A stretch of DNA of 64,000 nucleotides from Prostheceraeus crozeri (lineage: Eukaryota; Platyhelminthes; Polycladida; Euryleptidae), in assembly GCA_907163375.1 (NCBI GenBank), contig CAJQUW010003146.1, positions 434,001 through 498,000 on the forward strand, written 5' to 3'. This document shows, piece by piece, positions 17,823 to 28,544 of this stretch; positions within the stretch are counted from its first letter, which is position 1, and every line of letters begins with the position of its first letter. Position numbers and translations under genes: made by a program. The notes under the pieces are model-generated. The model saw only the letters and a program-made list of their open reading frames with translations, searched no databases and was not told the origin of the DNA.

Positions 17823-20531
17823 GAGAAATAGGACAATGCAATCATTTAAATACAAAGTCAAGCGTGAAAGACTGTTCATCTCTTGTTTTCGATTCAACTT
17901 AGGACAATAGCGATCAATGCAGTTAGCTTCAGAGATACGAGTGCGAACAGGGTCAGATTGACGATCTAGAAATTCAATATCAAAGTCATCAATACTTAAC
18001 AGACAGTTAGGATGATCATTCATGATGTGGTCCGACAGCGCACTTTTGTTATCAAGATTAACGATACTTCTGCGATGCTCATGAAAACGAAAAGAAAAAG
18101 GGCGGTTGGTAGAACCAATATAAGCCTTTTGGCATAAATTACACCTAAAACAGTAAACAATATAGCGCATATTACAAGACTGGTATTTAGGTAATTTCCC
18201 ACAAATTTTACAAGAGCAAGTATCCTTAACAAGCTTGGGAGAAAAACAAGAACTTAAACAGCTTCCAGGTTTGCTAACAACATTGACTGGTAAATCGTAC
18301 TTTTTAGTTAGTCTATTTAATTTACGAGAACAACTATCACTTATAAAATCCATTTTGAGATAGGCAACGGAGTTATTATGTTCATTCTTCTTAACATTTG
18401 GGACATTGACTTGTTTGACATTAGTTTTAAAACCGTTATTTAGAAATCTGTTATGTAAAATATTTAGAGATTTATCAAAATTTTGAGAGTTGGAGGAACG
18501 AATTTTCATCTGCTTAATACTATTATGAATAAAGTTAGTTTTTACTACGGAAGGTACCCAGCTATCAGCTTTTAAGGTGATTCCTGAATGACAGTCCTTA
18601 GAATACCAAGAATAATGGACAGTGTCAGTAACCGAAATGCTAACGTCCAGGAAATTTAAAATCTTGTTATTAGGAACTTCTAAAGTGAATTTTATTTGTT
18701 CATTCACAGAATTAAAATTATCCAAAACTATTGAGAAATTAGGACTATCGATAGAAAAAGGCCCGAAAATTATGTCATCAATATACCGATAGTATACAGG
18801 AGGACATATGTAGTGATCATCGCGTAGGCGCTGCAAAGCTAATGTTTCTATGTGATGCATAAAAATAATAGCGAAAGGAGGGGCAAAATGTGCACCCATC
18901 GGGCAACCTTGGGCTTGTAAGTAGATCTTATTGTTGTATGTCACTTCATAATTAAAACAGACAAAATTCAGGAATACTGAAAGATCGTCAGTATTGAACC
19001 CATAATTATTCACTTTATGCCAGTGGGTTTTAGCAAAATCTAAGACGATTTGAATACCATCTACCAAGGGAATATTATTATAGAGATTACGCACATCAAG
19101 AGAAGCAAAGGTTATATTCTCACTACGAGAGTACGTGAGTTTATTTAAACTATCTAATAATTCAACAGTGTTTTTTATGTTAGATGGGACAAAAGCCACG
19201 AGTTTGCCTAAAAGATGGCTTAGAAGCCAATCAATTCTTTCCGTTGGAGTGCCTATAGAAGATGCAATAGGTCTCAAAGGGAATTTGTTATCAATTTTAT
19301 CCTTATGATCTTTAATATTACAATAAAACTTAGCCGGTCTACTGTTGCAAGCAATTAATTTAGTTACATTAATAGCACTTTTATCCTTGCAGTGATAACG
19401 GATAATCTTATTAGCTTCTTTTTCAATTTTGTTACAATTAGATTTAAGCAAAGGTTTATACATGGTTTCATCTGATAAAAAACTTTCAACTTGAGAGTTG
19501 AAGCGATCGGCATTTGTAATGATCAGACGATTGCTTTTATCAGAGGGGATGACTAACAGATTATGGTAATCCAAAAACGATTTAGTTTTTTGAAATAAGG
19601 TATTAATTGATTTAAAGCGAGGATTATTACGAGCAAAGTTAGCTTCATTTCTAACAATACACTTGGCCTCATATTGAAAAAGTTTTAGTTTAGTTTCTAA
19701 CTCCGGATTCATTCTATCCGGAAGTTTGACATGATTTTTCTTAAATGGGATCCATAAACTATCATCATTAGAGACAGAATTATCGAAAGTGTAGTGCCAT
19801 CTTAAAGAGTAAGCTAAACAGTCAATCGAAAGCTCATTGTCTTTCAAAGATTTTTTATTCATACGGTTAGGTAAACGATACTTAGGACCGTTGGACAAGA
19901 AGTCCACAATGTCGTTGGGAATACTGATATCAGTATCATTGGTAATATGTGAATTTTGAACTATAGTATTAGTAGACGAACAGTCTTTAAGTTTGAACCA
20001 AAAATCATCAACAAATTTGAAACAGAAATTGGGGGCGTAAGTTGATAGATACCTATCAAACTTAACTGGGTAGTGTCTGTTAGTTAGTGTTAACCACTTA
20101 CATGAATGTCTTGAATAAATCACTTCTTGTTCCTTTCTGGCTGCCATATCGATGTACTCCAGGATAAGTCGGGTTGAATCAGGATTTGACGAACGGGTGA
20201 AGTTCAGATACGCGTAGGACTGGTTCATGTTGGTTTGTTGAAGTCTTCTTTGTTGAGATAATAATTCAGCTCGCAGAATCTCCAACTTAAGAGAAAATAC
20301 TTTTCTCCACAATGCATTGTTCACTTCTAAATGTGTAGGTATAGACACACTATTGTTTACAAATTTAGGTATGATCTTGTAATCCAAACAGGCTCGGAGA
20401 AAAACCAAGTGAGACATGATTCGAACGATTGTCATTGTCAGGTTTACCAAAGATTTTCCAAATGCACGGATGTTCTTGTTAGGACATACGGAATTGATTC
20501 GATTTATAGCCATACACGGGAGGTTATTCAT
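17814..20531 (-). CDS. PLE-B unit 1: Penelope RT plus GIY-YIG endonuclease, 905 aa
   Basis: Intact 905-aa frame. RT: VIPSDKSNRLIITN (about 327-340), KFYCNIKDHKD (401-411), PLRPIASSIGTPTERIDWL (418-436), motif A FASLDVRNLY (475-484, Asp479), motif B QGCPMGAHFAPP (541-552), motif C YIDD (583-586), thumb KILNFLDVSISV. Then zinc knuckles CSCKIC (772-777) and CFRCNLC (794-800), and a GIY-YIG core with AYIG (803-806) and FRFHEHRRSI. The first roughly 10 residues, with the ATG at 20531, are encoded in the 3' region of the upstream unit: the unit boundary is at about 20500. All catalytic residues are present, so the enzyme could be active. Confidence 0.93.
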   Translation of the reverse strand: MNNLPCMAINRINSVCPNKNIRAFGKSLVNLTMTIVRIMSHLVFLRACLDYKIIPKFVNNSVSIPTHLEVNNALWRKVFSLKLEILRAELLSQQRRLQQTNMNQSYAYLNFTRSSNPDSTRLILEYIDMAARKEQEVIYSRHSCKWLTLTNRHYPVKFDRYLSTYAPNFCFKFVDDFWFKLKDCSSTNTIVQNSHITNDTDISIPNDIVDFLSNGPKYRLPNRMNKKSLKDNELSIDCLAYSLRWHYTFDNSVSNDDSLWIPFKKNHVKLPDRMNPELETKLKLFQYEAKCIVRNEANFARNNPRFKSINTLFQKTKSFLDYHNLLVIPSDKSNRLIITNADRFNSQVESFLSDETMYKPLLKSNCNKIEKEANKIIRYHCKDKSAINVTKLIACNSRPAKFYCNIKDHKDKIDNKFPLRPIASSIGTPTERIDWLLSHLLGKLVAFVPSNIKNTVELLDSLNKLTYSRSENITFASLDVRNLYNNIPLVDGIQIVLDFAKTHWHKVNNYGFNTDDLSVFLNFVCFNYEVTYNNKIYLQAQGCPMGAHFAPPFAIIFMHHIETLALQRLRDDHYICPPVYYRYIDDIIFGPFSIDSPNFSIVLDNFNSVNEQIKFTLEVPNNKILNFLDVSISVTDTVHYSWYSKDCHSGITLKADSWVPSVVKTNFIHNSIKQMKIRSSNSQNFDKSLNILHNRFLNNGFKTNVKQVNVPNVKKNEHNNSVAYLKMDFISDSCSRKLNRLTKKYDLPVNVVSKPGSCLSSCFSPKLVKDTCSCKICGKLPKYQSCNMRYIVYCFRCNLCQKAYIGSTNRPFSFRFHEHRRSIVNLDNKSALSDHIMNDHPNCLLSIDDFDIEFLDRQSDPVRTRISEANCIDRYCPKLNRKQEMNSLSRLTLYLNDCIVLFLYP

Positions 20532-20641
20532 AGTTTGATAGCAAAAAACAGATTTGATGCACTCCCTAATTTATTGGCAAGTTTAAGTAAAAGGTTAAAA
20601 AGAAATTTACACACCCGACGTTTCGTATCACAGATACATAA

Positions 20642-23359
20642 TCATGGGTAGAGAAATAGGACAATGCAATCATTTAAATACAAAGTCAAGCGTGAAAGAC
20701 TGTTCATCTCTTGTTTTCGATTCAACTTAGGACAATAGCGATCAATGCAGTTAGCTTCAGAGATACGAGTGCGAACAGGGTCAGATTGACGATCTAGAAA
20801 TTCAATATCAAAGTCATCAATACTTAACAGACAGTTAGGATGATCATTCATGATGTGGTCCGACAGCGCACTTTTGTTATCAAGATTAACGATACTTCTG
20901 CGATGCTCATGAAAACGAAAAGAAAAAGGGCGGTTGGTAGAACCAATATAAGCCTTTTGGCATAAATTACACCTAAAACAGTAAACAATATAGCGCATAT
21001 TACAAGACTGGTATTTAGGTAATTTCCCACAAATTTTACAAGAGCAAGTATCCTTAACAAGCTTGGGAGAAAAACAAGAACTTAAACAGCTTCCAGGTTT
21101 GCTAACAACATTGACTGGTAAATCGTACTTTTTAGTTAGTCTATTTAATTTACGAGAACAACTATCACTTATAAAATCCATTTTGAGATAGGCAACGGAG
21201 TTATTATGTTCATTCTTCTTAACATTTGGGACATTGACTTGTTTGACATTAGTTTTAAAACCGTTATTTAGAAATCTGTTATGTAAAATATTTAGAGATT
21301 TATCAAAATTTTGAGAGTTGGAGGAACGAATTTTCATCTGCTTAATACTATTATGAATAAAGTTAGTTTTTACTACGGAAGGTACCCAGCTATCAGCTTT
21401 TAAGGTGATTCCTGAATGACAGTCCTTAGAATACCAAGAATAATGGACAGTGTCAGTAACCGAAATGCTAACGTCCAGGAAATTTAAAATCTTGTTATTA
21501 GGAACTTCTAAAGTGAATTTTATTTGTTCATTCACAGAATTAAAATTATCCAAAACTATTGAGAAATTAGGACTATCGATAGAAAAAGGCCCGAAAATTA
21601 TGTCATCAATATACCGATAGTATACAGGAGGACATATGTAGTGATCATCGCGTAGGCGCTGCAAAGCTAATGTTTCTATGTGATGCATAAAAATAATAGC
21701 GAAAGGAGGGGCAAAATGTGCACCCATCGGGCAACCTTGGGCTTGTAAGTAGATCTTATTGTTGTATGTCACTTCATAATTAAAACAGACAAAATTCAGG
21801 AATACTGAAAGATCGTCAGTATTGAACCCATAATTATTCACTTTATGCCAGTGGGTTTTAGCAAAATCTAAGACGATTTGAATACCATCTACCAAGGGAA
21901 TATTATTATAGAGATTACGCACATCAAGAGAAGCAAAGGTTATATTCTCACTACGAGAGTACGTGAGTTTATTTAAACTATCTAATAATTCAACAGTGTT
22001 TTTTATGTTAGATGGGACAAAAGCCACGAGTTTGCCTAAAAGATGGCTTAGAAGCCAATCAATTCTTTCCGTTGGAGTGCCTATAGAAGATGCAATAGGT
22101 CTCAAAGGGAATTTGTTATCAATTTTATCCTTATGATCTTTAATATTACAATAAAACTTAGCCGGTCTACTGTTGCAAGCAATTAATTTAGTTACATTAA
22201 TAGCACTTTTATCCTTGCAGTGATAACGGATAATCTTATTAGCTTCTTTTTCAATTTTGTTACAATTAGATTTAAGCAAAGGTTTATACATGGTTTCATC
22301 TGATAAAAAACTTTCAACTTGAGAGTTGAAGCGATCGGCATTTGTAATGATCAGACGATTGCTTTTATCAGAGGGGATGACTAACAGATTATGGTAATCC
22401 AAAAACGATTTAGTTTTTTGAAATAAGGTATTAATTGATTTAAAGCGAGGATTATTACGAGCAAAGTTAGCTTCATTTCTAACAATACACTTGGCCTCAT
22501 ATTGAAAAAGTTTTAGTTTAGTTTCTAACTCCGGATTCATTCTATCCGGAAGTTTGACATGATTTTTCTTAAATGGGATCCATAAACTATCATCATTAGA
22601 GACAGAATTATCGAAAGTGTAGTGCCATCTTAAAGAGTAAGCTAAACAGTCAATCGAAAGCTCATTGTCTTTCAAAGATTTTTTATTCATACGGTTAGGT
22701 AAACGATACTTAGGACCGTTGGACAAGAAGTCCACAATGTCGTTGGGAATACTGATATCAGTATCATTGGTAATATGTGAATTTTGAACTATAGTATTAG
22801 TAGACGAACAGTCTTTAAGTTTGAACCAAAAATCATCAACAAATTTGAAACAGAAATTGGGGGCGTAAGTTGATAGATACCTATCAAACTTAACTGGGTA
22901 GTGTCTGTTAGTTAGTGTTAACCACTTACATGAATGTCTTGAATAAATCACTTCTTGTTCCTTTCTGGCTGCCATATCGATGTACTCCAGGATAAGTCGG
23001 GTTGAATCAGGATTTGACGAACGGGTGAAGTTCAGATACGCGTAGGACTGGTTCATGTTGGTTTGTTGAAGTCTTCTTTGTTGAGATAATAATTCAGCTC
23101 GCAGAATCTCCAACTTAAGAGAAAATACTTTTCTCCACAATGCATTGTTCACTTCTAAATGTGTAGGTATAGACACACTATTGTTTACAAATTTAGGTAT
23201 GATCTTGTAATCCAAACAGGCTCGGAGAAAAACCAAGTGAGACATGATTCGAACGATTGTCATTGTCAGGTTTACCAAAGATTTTCCAAATGCACGGATG
23301 TTCTTGTTAGGACATACGGAATTGATTCGATTTATAGCCATACACGGGAGGTTATTCAT
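20642..23359 (-). CDS. PLE-B unit 2, 905 aa, protein identical to unit 1
   Basis: Same frame as unit 1 displaced by exactly 2828 bp and identical in translation, including Val496, Ala540, His573 and Ile791. The start codon again lies in the 3' region of unit 3. RT and nuclease motifs are intact. Confidence 0.93.
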   Translation of the reverse strand: MNNLPCMAINRINSVCPNKNIRAFGKSLVNLTMTIVRIMSHLVFLRACLDYKIIPKFVNNSVSIPTHLEVNNALWRKVFSLKLEILRAELLSQQRRLQQTNMNQSYAYLNFTRSSNPDSTRLILEYIDMAARKEQEVIYSRHSCKWLTLTNRHYPVKFDRYLSTYAPNFCFKFVDDFWFKLKDCSSTNTIVQNSHITNDTDISIPNDIVDFLSNGPKYRLPNRMNKKSLKDNELSIDCLAYSLRWHYTFDNSVSNDDSLWIPFKKNHVKLPDRMNPELETKLKLFQYEAKCIVRNEANFARNNPRFKSINTLFQKTKSFLDYHNLLVIPSDKSNRLIITNADRFNSQVESFLSDETMYKPLLKSNCNKIEKEANKIIRYHCKDKSAINVTKLIACNSRPAKFYCNIKDHKDKIDNKFPLRPIASSIGTPTERIDWLLSHLLGKLVAFVPSNIKNTVELLDSLNKLTYSRSENITFASLDVRNLYNNIPLVDGIQIVLDFAKTHWHKVNNYGFNTDDLSVFLNFVCFNYEVTYNNKIYLQAQGCPMGAHFAPPFAIIFMHHIETLALQRLRDDHYICPPVYYRYIDDIIFGPFSIDSPNFSIVLDNFNSVNEQIKFTLEVPNNKILNFLDVSISVTDTVHYSWYSKDCHSGITLKADSWVPSVVKTNFIHNSIKQMKIRSSNSQNFDKSLNILHNRFLNNGFKTNVKQVNVPNVKKNEHNNSVAYLKMDFISDSCSRKLNRLTKKYDLPVNVVSKPGSCLSSCFSPKLVKDTCSCKICGKLPKYQSCNMRYIVYCFRCNLCQKAYIGSTNRPFSFRFHEHRRSIVNLDNKSALSDHIMNDHPNCLLSIDDFDIEFLDRQSDPVRTRISEANCIDRYCPKLNRKQEMNSLSRLTLYLNDCIVLFLYP

Positions 23360-23469
23360 AGTTTGATAGCAAAAAACAGATTTGATGCACTCCCTAATTT
23401 ATTGGCAAGTTTAAGTAAAAGGTTAAAAAGAAATTTACACACCCGACGTTTCGTATCACAGATACATAA

Positions 23470-26187
23470 TCATGGGTAGAGAAATAGGACAATGCAATCA
23501 TTTAAATACAAAGTCAAGCGTGAAAGACTGTTCATCTCTTGTTTTCGATTCAACTTAGGACAATAGCGATCAATGCAGTTAGCTTCAGAGATACGAGTGC
23601 GAACAGGGTCAGATTGACGATCTAGAAATTCAATATCAAAGTCATCAATACTTAACAGACAGTTAGGATGATCATTCATGATGTGGTCCGACAGCGCACT
23701 TTTGTTATCAAGATTAACGATACTTCTGCGATGCTCATGAAAACGAAAAGAAAAAGGGCGGTTGGTAGAACCAATATAAGCCTTTTGGCATAAATTACAC
23801 CTAAAACAGTAAACAGTATAGCGCATATTACAAGACTGGTATTTAGGTAATTTCCCACAAATTTTACAAGAGCAAGTATCCTTAACAAGCTTGGGAGAAA
23901 AACAAGAACTTAAACAGCTTCCAGGTTTGCTAACAACATTGACTGGTAAATCGTACTTTTTAGTTAGTCTATTTAATTTACGAGAACAACTATCACTTAT
24001 AAAATCCATTTTGAGATAGGCAACGGAGTTATTATGTTCATTCTTCTTAACATTTGGGACATTGACTTGTTTGACATTAGTTTTAAAACCGTTATTTAGA
24101 AATCTGTTATGTAAAATATTTAGAGATTTATCAAAATTTTGAGAGTTGGAGGAACGAATTTTCATCTGCTTAATACTATTATGAATAAAGTTAGTTTTTA
24201 CTACGGAAGGTACCCAGCTATCAGCTTTTAAGGTGATTCCTGAATGACAGTCCTTAGAATACCAAGAATAATGGACAGTGTCAGTAACCGAAATGCTAAC
24301 GTCCAGGAAATTTAAAATCTTGTTATTAGGAACTTCTAAAGTGAATTTTATTTGTTCATTCACAGAATTAAAATTATCCAAAACTATTGAGAAATTAGGA
24401 CTATCGATAGAAAAAGGCCCGAAAATTATGTCATCAATATACCGATAGTATACAGGAGGACATATGTAGTAATCATCGCGTAGGCGCTGCAAAGCTAATG
24501 TTTCTATGTGATGCATAAAAATAATAGCGAAAGGAGGGGCAAAATGTGCACCCATCGGGCAACCTTGGGTTTGTAAGTAGATCTTATTGTTGTATGTCAC
24601 TTCATAATTAAAACAGACAAAATTCAGGAATACTGAAAGATCGTCAGTATTGAACCCATAATTATTCACTTTATGCCAGTGGGTTTTAGCAAAATCTAAG
24701 GCGATTTGAATACCATCTACCAAGGGAATATTATTATAGAGATTACGCACATCAAGAGAAGCAAAGGTTATATTCTCACTACGAGAGTACGTGAGTTTAT
24801 TTAAACTATCTAATAATTCAACAGTGTTTTTTATGTTAGATGGGACAAAAGCCACGAGTTTGCCTAAAAGATGGCTTAGAAGCCAATCAATTCTTTCCGT
24901 TGGAGTGCCTATAGAAGATGCAATAGGTCTCAAAGGGAATTTGTTATCAATTTTATCCTTATGATCTTTAATATTACAATAAAACTTAGCCGGTCTACTG
25001 TTGCAAGCAATTAATTTAGTTACATTAATAGCACTTTTATCCTTGCAGTGATAACGGATAATCTTATTAGCTTCTTTTTCAATTTTGTTACAATTAGATT
25101 TAAGCAAAGGTTTATACATGGTTTCATCTGATAAAAAACTTTCAACTTGAGAGTTGAAGCGATCGGCATTTGTAATGATCAGACGATTGCTTTTATCAGA
25201 GGGGATGACTAACAGATTATGGTAATCCAAAAACGATTTAGTTTTTTGAAATAAGGTATTAATTGATTTAAAGCGAGGATTATTACGAGCAAAGTTAGCT
25301 TCATTTCTAACAATACACTTGGCCTCATATTGAAAAAGTTTTAGTTTAGTTTCTAACTCCGGATTCATTCTATCCGGAAGTTTGACATGATTTTTCTTAA
25401 ATGGGATCCATAAACTATCATCATTAGAGACAGAATTATCGAAAGTGTAGTGCCATCTTAAAGAGTAAGCTAAACAGTCAATCGAAAGCTCATTGTCTTT
25501 CAAAGATTTTTTATTCATACGGTTAGGTAAACGATACTTAGGACCGTTGGACAAGAAGTCCACAATGTCGTTGGGAATACTGATATCAGTATCATTGGTA
25601 ATATGTGAATTTTGAACTATAGTATTAGTAGACGAACAGTCTTTAAGTTTGAACCAAAAATCATCAACAAATTTGAAACAGAAATTGGGGGCGTAAGTTG
25701 ATAGATACCTATCAAACTTAACTGGGTAGTGTCTGTTAGTTAGTGTTAACCACTTACATGAATGTCTTGAATAAATCACTTCTTGTTCCTTTCTGGCTGC
25801 CATATCGATGTACTCCAGGATAAGTCGGGTTGAATCAGGATTTGACGAACGGGTGAAGTTCAGATACGCGTAGGACTGGTTCATGTTGGTTTGTTGAAGT
25901 CTTCTTTGTTGAGATAATAATTCAGCTCGCAGAATCTCCAACTTAAGAGAAAATACTTTTCTCCACAATGCATTGTTCACTTCTAAATGTGTAGGTATAG
26001 ACACACTATTGTTTACAAATTTAGGTATGATCTTGTAATCCAAACAGGCTCGGAGAAAAACCAAGTGAGACATGATTCGAACGATTGTCATTGTCAGGTT
26101 TACCAAAGATTTTCCAAATGCACGGATGTTCTTGTTAGGACATACGGAATTGATTCGATTTATAGCCATACACGGGAGGTTATTCAT
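23470..26187 (-). CDS. PLE-B unit 3, 905 aa, variant subtype
   Basis: Differs from units 1-2 at four residues: Ala496, Thr540, Tyr573 and Thr791 (IQIALDF, LQTQGC, DDYYIC, RYTVYC). The same four variants occur in the truncated plus-strand unit 26961-28434. Motifs A-C and the nuclease are intact. Confidence 0.93.
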   Translation of the reverse strand: MNNLPCMAINRINSVCPNKNIRAFGKSLVNLTMTIVRIMSHLVFLRACLDYKIIPKFVNNSVSIPTHLEVNNALWRKVFSLKLEILRAELLSQQRRLQQTNMNQSYAYLNFTRSSNPDSTRLILEYIDMAARKEQEVIYSRHSCKWLTLTNRHYPVKFDRYLSTYAPNFCFKFVDDFWFKLKDCSSTNTIVQNSHITNDTDISIPNDIVDFLSNGPKYRLPNRMNKKSLKDNELSIDCLAYSLRWHYTFDNSVSNDDSLWIPFKKNHVKLPDRMNPELETKLKLFQYEAKCIVRNEANFARNNPRFKSINTLFQKTKSFLDYHNLLVIPSDKSNRLIITNADRFNSQVESFLSDETMYKPLLKSNCNKIEKEANKIIRYHCKDKSAINVTKLIACNSRPAKFYCNIKDHKDKIDNKFPLRPIASSIGTPTERIDWLLSHLLGKLVAFVPSNIKNTVELLDSLNKLTYSRSENITFASLDVRNLYNNIPLVDGIQIALDFAKTHWHKVNNYGFNTDDLSVFLNFVCFNYEVTYNNKIYLQTQGCPMGAHFAPPFAIIFMHHIETLALQRLRDDYYICPPVYYRYIDDIIFGPFSIDSPNFSIVLDNFNSVNEQIKFTLEVPNNKILNFLDVSISVTDTVHYSWYSKDCHSGITLKADSWVPSVVKTNFIHNSIKQMKIRSSNSQNFDKSLNILHNRFLNNGFKTNVKQVNVPNVKKNEHNNSVAYLKMDFISDSCSRKLNRLTKKYDLPVNVVSKPGSCLSSCFSPKLVKDTCSCKICGKLPKYQSCNMRYTVYCFRCNLCQKAYIGSTNRPFSFRFHEHRRSIVNLDNKSALSDHIMNDHPNCLLSIDDFDIEFLDRQSDPVRTRISEANCIDRYCPKLNRKQEMNSLSRLTLYLNDCIVLFLYP

Positions 26188-26297
26188 AGTTTGATAGCAA
26201 AAAACAGATTTGATGCACTCCCTAATTTATTGGCAAGTTTAAGTAAAAGGTTAAAAAGAAATTTACACACCCGACGTTTCGTATCACAGATACATAA

Positions 26298-26943
26298 TCA
26301 TGGGTAGAGAAATAGGACAATGCAATCATTTAAATACAAAGTCAAGCGTGAAAGACTGTTCATCTCTTGTTTTCGATTCAACTTAGGACAATAGCGATCA
26401 ATGCAGTTAGCTTCAGAGATACGAGTGCGAACAGGGTCAGATTGACGATCTAGAAATTCAATATCAAAGTCATCAATACTTAACAGACAGTTAGGATGAT
26501 CATTCATGATGTGGTCCGACAGCGCACTTTTGTTATCAAGATTAACGATACTTCTGCGATGCTCATGAAAACGAAAAGAAAAAGGGCGGTTGGTAGAACC
26601 AATATAAGCCTTTTGGCATAAATTACACCTAAAACAGTAAACAATATAGCGCATATTACAAGACTGGTATTTAGGTAATTTCCCACAAATTTTACAAGAG
26701 CAAGTATCCTTAACAAGCTTGGGAGAAAAACAAGAACTTAAACAGCTTCCAGGTTTGCTAACAACATTGACTGGTAAATCGTACTTTTTAGTTAGTCTAT
26801 TTAATTTACGAGAACAACTATCACTTATAAAATCCATTTTGAGATAGGCAACGGAGTTATTATGTTCATTCTTCTTAACATTTGGGACATTGACTTGTTT
26901 GACATTAGTTTTAAAACCGTTATTTAGAAATCTGTTATGTAAA
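26298..26943 (-). pseudogene. PLE-B unit 4, 5'-truncated minus-strand copy
   Basis: Keeps only the C-terminus from HNRFLNNGFKTN onward (linker, zinc knuckles, GIY-YIG nuclease), with Ile at position 791. Upstream, the open frame reads across the junction into antisense of the plus-strand unit, so those residues are not Penelope protein. Confidence 0.9.
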
Positions 26944-26960
26944 CAAATTAATGTATGTAA
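26944..26960. other. Head-to-head junction of the PLE-B arms with short filler
   Basis: About 17 bp (CAAATTAATGTATGTAA) match neither unit at this place and separate two differently 5'-truncated copies in divergent orientation. The filler suggests end joining or template switching during insertion. Confidence 0.75.
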
Positions 26961-28434
26961 CAAATTCCCTTTGAGACCTATTGCATCTTCTATAGGCACT
27001 CCAACGGAAAGAATTGATTGGCTTCTAAGCCATCTTTTAGGCAAACTCGTGGCTTTTGTCCCATCTAACATAAAAAACACTGTTGAATTATTAGATAGTT
27101 TAAATAAACTCACGTACTCTCGTAGTGAGAATATAACCTTTGCTTCTCTTGATGTGCGTAATCTCTATAATAATATTCCCTTGGTAGATGGTATTCAAAT
27201 CGCCTTAGATTTTGCTAAAACCCACTGGCATAAAGTGAATAATTATGGGTTCAATACTGACGATCTTTCAGTATTCCTGAATTTTGTCTGTTTTAATTAT
27301 GAAGTGACATACAACAATAAGATCTACTTACAAACCCAAGGTTGCCCGATGGGTGCACATTTTGCCCCTCCTTTCGCTATTATTTTTATGCATCACATAG
27401 AAACATTAGCTTTGCAGCGCCTACGCGATGATTACTACATATGTCCTCCTGTATACTATCGGTATATTGATGACATAATTTTCGGGCCTTTTTCTATCGA
27501 TAGTCCTAATTTCTCAATAGTTTTGGATAATTTTAATTCTGTGAATGAACAAATAAAATTCACTTTAGAAGTTCCTAATAACAAGATTTTAAATTTCCTG
27601 GACGTTAGCATTTCGGTTACTGACACTGTCCATTATTCTTGGTATTCTAAGGACTGTCATTCAGGAATCACCTTAAAAGCTGATAGCTGGGTACCTTCCG
27701 TAGTAAAAACTAACTTTATTCATAATAGTATTAAGCAGATGAAAATTCGTTCCTCCAACTCTCAAAATTTTGATAAATCTCTAAATATTTTACATAACAG
27801 ATTTCTAAATAACGGTTTTAAAACTAATGTCAAACAAGTCAATGTCCCAAATGTTAAGAAGAATGAACATAATAACTCCGTTGCCTATCTCAAAATGGAT
27901 TTTATAAGTGATAGTTGTTCTCGTAAATTAAATAGACTAACTAAAAAGTACGATTTACCAGTCAATGTTGTTAGCAAACCTGGAAGCTGTTTAAGTTCTT
28001 GTTTTTCTCCCAAGCTTGTTAAGGATACTTGCTCTTGTAAAATTTGTGGGAAATTACCTAAATACCAGTCTTGTAATATGCGCTATACTGTTTACTGTTT
28101 TAGGTGTAATTTATGCCAAAAGGCTTATATTGGTTCTACCAACCGCCCTTTTTCTTTTCGTTTTCATGAGCATCGCAGAAGTATCGTTAATCTTGATAAC
28201 AAAAGTGCGCTGTCGGACCACATCATGAATGATCATCCTAACTGTCTGTTAAGTATTGATGACTTTGATATTGAATTTCTAGATCGTCAATCTGACCCTG
28301 TTCGCACTCGTATCTCTGAAGCTAACTGCATTGATCGCTATTGTCCTAAGTTGAATCGAAAACAAGAGATGAACAGTCTTTCACGCTTGACTTTGTATTT
28401 AAATGATTGCATTGTCCTATTTCTCTACCCATGA
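26961..28434 (+). pseudogene. PLE-B unit 5, 5'-truncated plus-strand copy
   Basis: Begins within NKFPLRPIASSIG, so it lacks the N-terminal 414 residues, then is complete through motif A, B, C and the GIY-YIG nuclease. It has the unit 3 variant set (Ala496, Thr540, Tyr573, Thr791). Frame intact to LFLYP. Confidence 0.92.
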
Positions 28435-28544
28435 TTATGTATCTGTGATACGAAACGTCGGGTGTGTAAATTTCTTTTTAACCTTTTACTTAAACTTGCC
28501 AATAAATTAGGGAGTGCATCAAATCTGTTTTTTGCTATCAAACT

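Noticed and set aside
18020-18232. 70-codon frame inside each PLE-B unit, with hydrophobic stretch
   Set aside because: Overlaps the zinc-knuckle/GIY-YIG coding region in another frame; a shadow.
20331-20651. 106-codon frame antisense to each PLE-B unit (also 23159-23479, 25987-26307, 28425-28745)
   Set aside because: Lies opposite the start and 3' region of the Penelope gene, repeats only because the unit repeats, and has no domain.
26890-27113. Frames reading across the head-to-head junction as chimeric Penelope proteins
   Set aside because: The N-terminal residues are antisense of the opposing unit; only sequence on the proper side of 26944-26960 is genuine.
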